Assembly (NCBI RefSeq): GCF_000002985.6
Contig: NC_003283.11
Location: 5,084,001 to 5,148,000 of the forward strand
Source: Caenorhabditis elegans
Lineage: Eukaryota; Nematoda; Chromadorea; Rhabditida; Rhabditidae
DNA: 64,000 nucleotides
Direction: 5' to 3'
The translations under genes were made by a program, and so were the position numbers. The notes below the pieces were generated by a model. The model was not told the origin of the DNA. It saw only the letters and a program-made list of their open reading frames with translations, and made no database searches. The stretch's first letter is position 1, and each line of letters starts with the position of its first letter. Of this stretch, positions 63,013 through 64,000 are shown piece after piece.

Positions 63013-64000
63013 TCTCCCCTCTTGTATGACAAAAAGCCAGAAATTATGCCTGGGCTAGGGGCATCACGACCAGAGGCGGTATCTCGACCTCTGCGGCGAG
63101 TGGAGGCATGATCAGTGTTTGGGGCTGATCCTCGCACAACTTGTCGTGGGTGGCTCTGTCGAAGAGAATGACACAGGAGGATGCCGGGTTGGAAACGCTC
63201 GCCGTCACTCGCAACATCGGATTCCAGCAGGGGGTCCAGATGGGTTTCTTTGATTGGCGAACTTCCAGCAGTATATGATTGGCGACTCTTAGCCACACGG
63301 TGACGTCTTCTGTGGCTTTTCTTCAACGAACTCTTGCTCTCCGTGACATGAATCGTAGTTATATTTGCACCAGTAGCATTCCGAGCATTGCCGGCAACCG
63401 ACGAGACGACTTCACGAGCAGATCGAGAACCAACAGACTCACAAGCTGACAAATCTGGAGCACTAAAACCAAAAACAGAAGAATCTGAAACTAAAACTGG
63501 AATAGCTTCCCTCCCCTCACCACGGACACCTTGAGCGACAAATTTTTGGCGGCAACTAGAGCGCGGAATGTTTTCCAAAAGCGACAATTTGCACGGATTT
63601 TCAATGAAGGATGAAGCATAGTCATTCCCACGGCTCCGGCGACCGCAAATGTGACGGAGTTGGTTCGTGTGAATCCTCTGAATTCTCGATCCCAACTGTA
63701 CTTTATAGAGTACTCCGTTCACTTGTCTTTGAACAACTCCATAAATCCAGCCAAAATTGTGCTCTCCTTGAACCCGAGCAAGGCACAATTGCCCAATCTG
63801 AAATGCTTTATTGCGCGCAAATCTTACATACTGGCGCTTACTACTACGCGGCGCAGATGCAACAACATGTCTCCCAACATTTTCAGCACGATCTTTGTAT
63901 CCAGTAGGAATCCTTGAGAACGAGTGCAGATTTTGCTTCGAAGTATCCACAGTGGATATATGATTAACCATTACGGCCAAAGCATCACGCATTTGAGGCG
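62994..64000 (-). CDS. Retrotransposon Pol C-terminus with integrase C-terminal domain (partial)
   Basis: The frame is open from the right edge to a stop at 62994. Near the start it has FQIGQLCLARVQ, WIYGVVQRQVNGVLYKV and RIQRIHTNQLRHI, which fits the SH3-like C-terminal domain of Ty3/gypsy integrases. About 220 low-complexity basic and Ser-rich residues follow. The last six codons (VVDGT and stop) lie within the LTR. The catalytic core of integrase must be beyond the edge. Confidence 0.75.
   Translation of the reverse strand, partial: PQMRDALAVMVNHISTVDTSKQNLHSFSRIPTGYKDRAENVGRHVVASAPRSSKRQYVRFARNKAFQIGQLCLARVQGEHNFGWIYGVVQRQVNGVLYKVQLGSRIQRIHTNQLRHICGRRSRGNDYASSFIENPCKLSLLENIPRSSCRQKFVAQGVRGEGREAIPVLVSDSSVFGFSAPDLSACESVGSRSAREVVSSVAGNARNATGANITTIHVTESKSSLKKSHRRRHRVAKSRQSYTAGSSPIKETHLDPLLESDVASDGERFQPGILLCHSLRQSHPRQVVRGSAPNTDHASTRRRGRDTASGRDAPSPGIISGFLSYKRGDVVDGT

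Larger units (their letters stand above)
62857..64000 (-). mobile_element. LTR retrotransposon, Ty3/gypsy-like, 3' end (continues beyond right edge)
   Basis: In element orientation the order is: end of Pol, polypurine tract AAGAGGGGAGA, then a 156-base LTR from TGTTGTGG to CACAACA. Only the 3' part is visible. The long intact reading frame and clean LTR ends suggest a fairly young insertion. Confidence 0.82.

Noticed and set aside
63611-63917. Plus-strand frames of 88-98 codons
   Set aside because: Antisense to the retrotransposon Pol frame.

Overview
The window is nematode nuclear DNA and is almost certainly Caenorhabditis elegans chromosome V around sid-1. I base this on three things. The introns are short with TTTTCAG-type acceptors. 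The dispersed palindromes and CCGGCAAATTGCC repeats are typical of that genome. Several genes are recognisable: sid-1 (776 codons reconstructed across 7 exons), unc-46, a UGT that is probably ugt-63, and nematode chemoreceptor families. All multi-exon models below were joined by eye from GT/AG sites, reading phase and family similarity. Every junction listed keeps the frame.

Layout. 0-3.3 kb (minus): two tandem copies (unit about 1.95 kb) of a gene family whose full-length members carry IBR (RBR-like) zinc domains. Copy 1 runs off the left edge; copy 2 is truncated. 3.6-5.5 kb (minus): a globin with a Met-Gly N-terminus, followed by about 4 kb of promoter-like DNA. 9.7-12.3 kb (minus): an Sre-like chemoreceptor. 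13.4-14.9 kb (minus): unc-46, with a cluster of heat-shock-element-like pentamers upstream. 16-24 kb (minus): three tandem Srab chemoreceptors with near-identical exon structure. 24-27 kb (minus): a UDP-glucuronosyltransferase. 27.6-29.8 kb (minus): a methyltransferase-like gene. 30.8-35.2 kb (minus): a C2H2 zinc-finger gene. 36-42.6 kb (plus): sid-1, divergent from the zinc-finger gene. 43.2-46.0 kb (plus): a secreted EEP-family hydrolase. 46.4-47.5 kb (plus): a small Tyr/Gly/Met-rich secreted peptide. 48.8-57.5 kb (plus): two full-length RBR-like paralogues of the left-edge genes. 58.3-59.8 kb (minus): an Srh chemoreceptor. 60.8-62.5 kb: two small secreted-protein genes with TATA boxes. From 62.86 kb to the right edge: the 3' end of a Ty3/gypsy-like LTR retrotransposon (minus).

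Shared themes. Sensory and neuronal genes dominate (five chemoreceptors, the unc-46 GABA-vesicle sorting factor, a globin). Introns and gaps between 26 and 46 kb are filled with several families of palindromic repeats, some nested in each other. Intron 5 of sid-1, which encodes the dsRNA importer, is mostly such inverted repeats. The most unusual coding material is the RBR-like family: four copies flank the other genes in mirrored orientation, and three of them share a promoter module with fixed spacing. I did not find a clearly novel multi-gene system. The RBR-like family, the HSE-like cluster and the palindrome load of sid-1 deserve a second look most.
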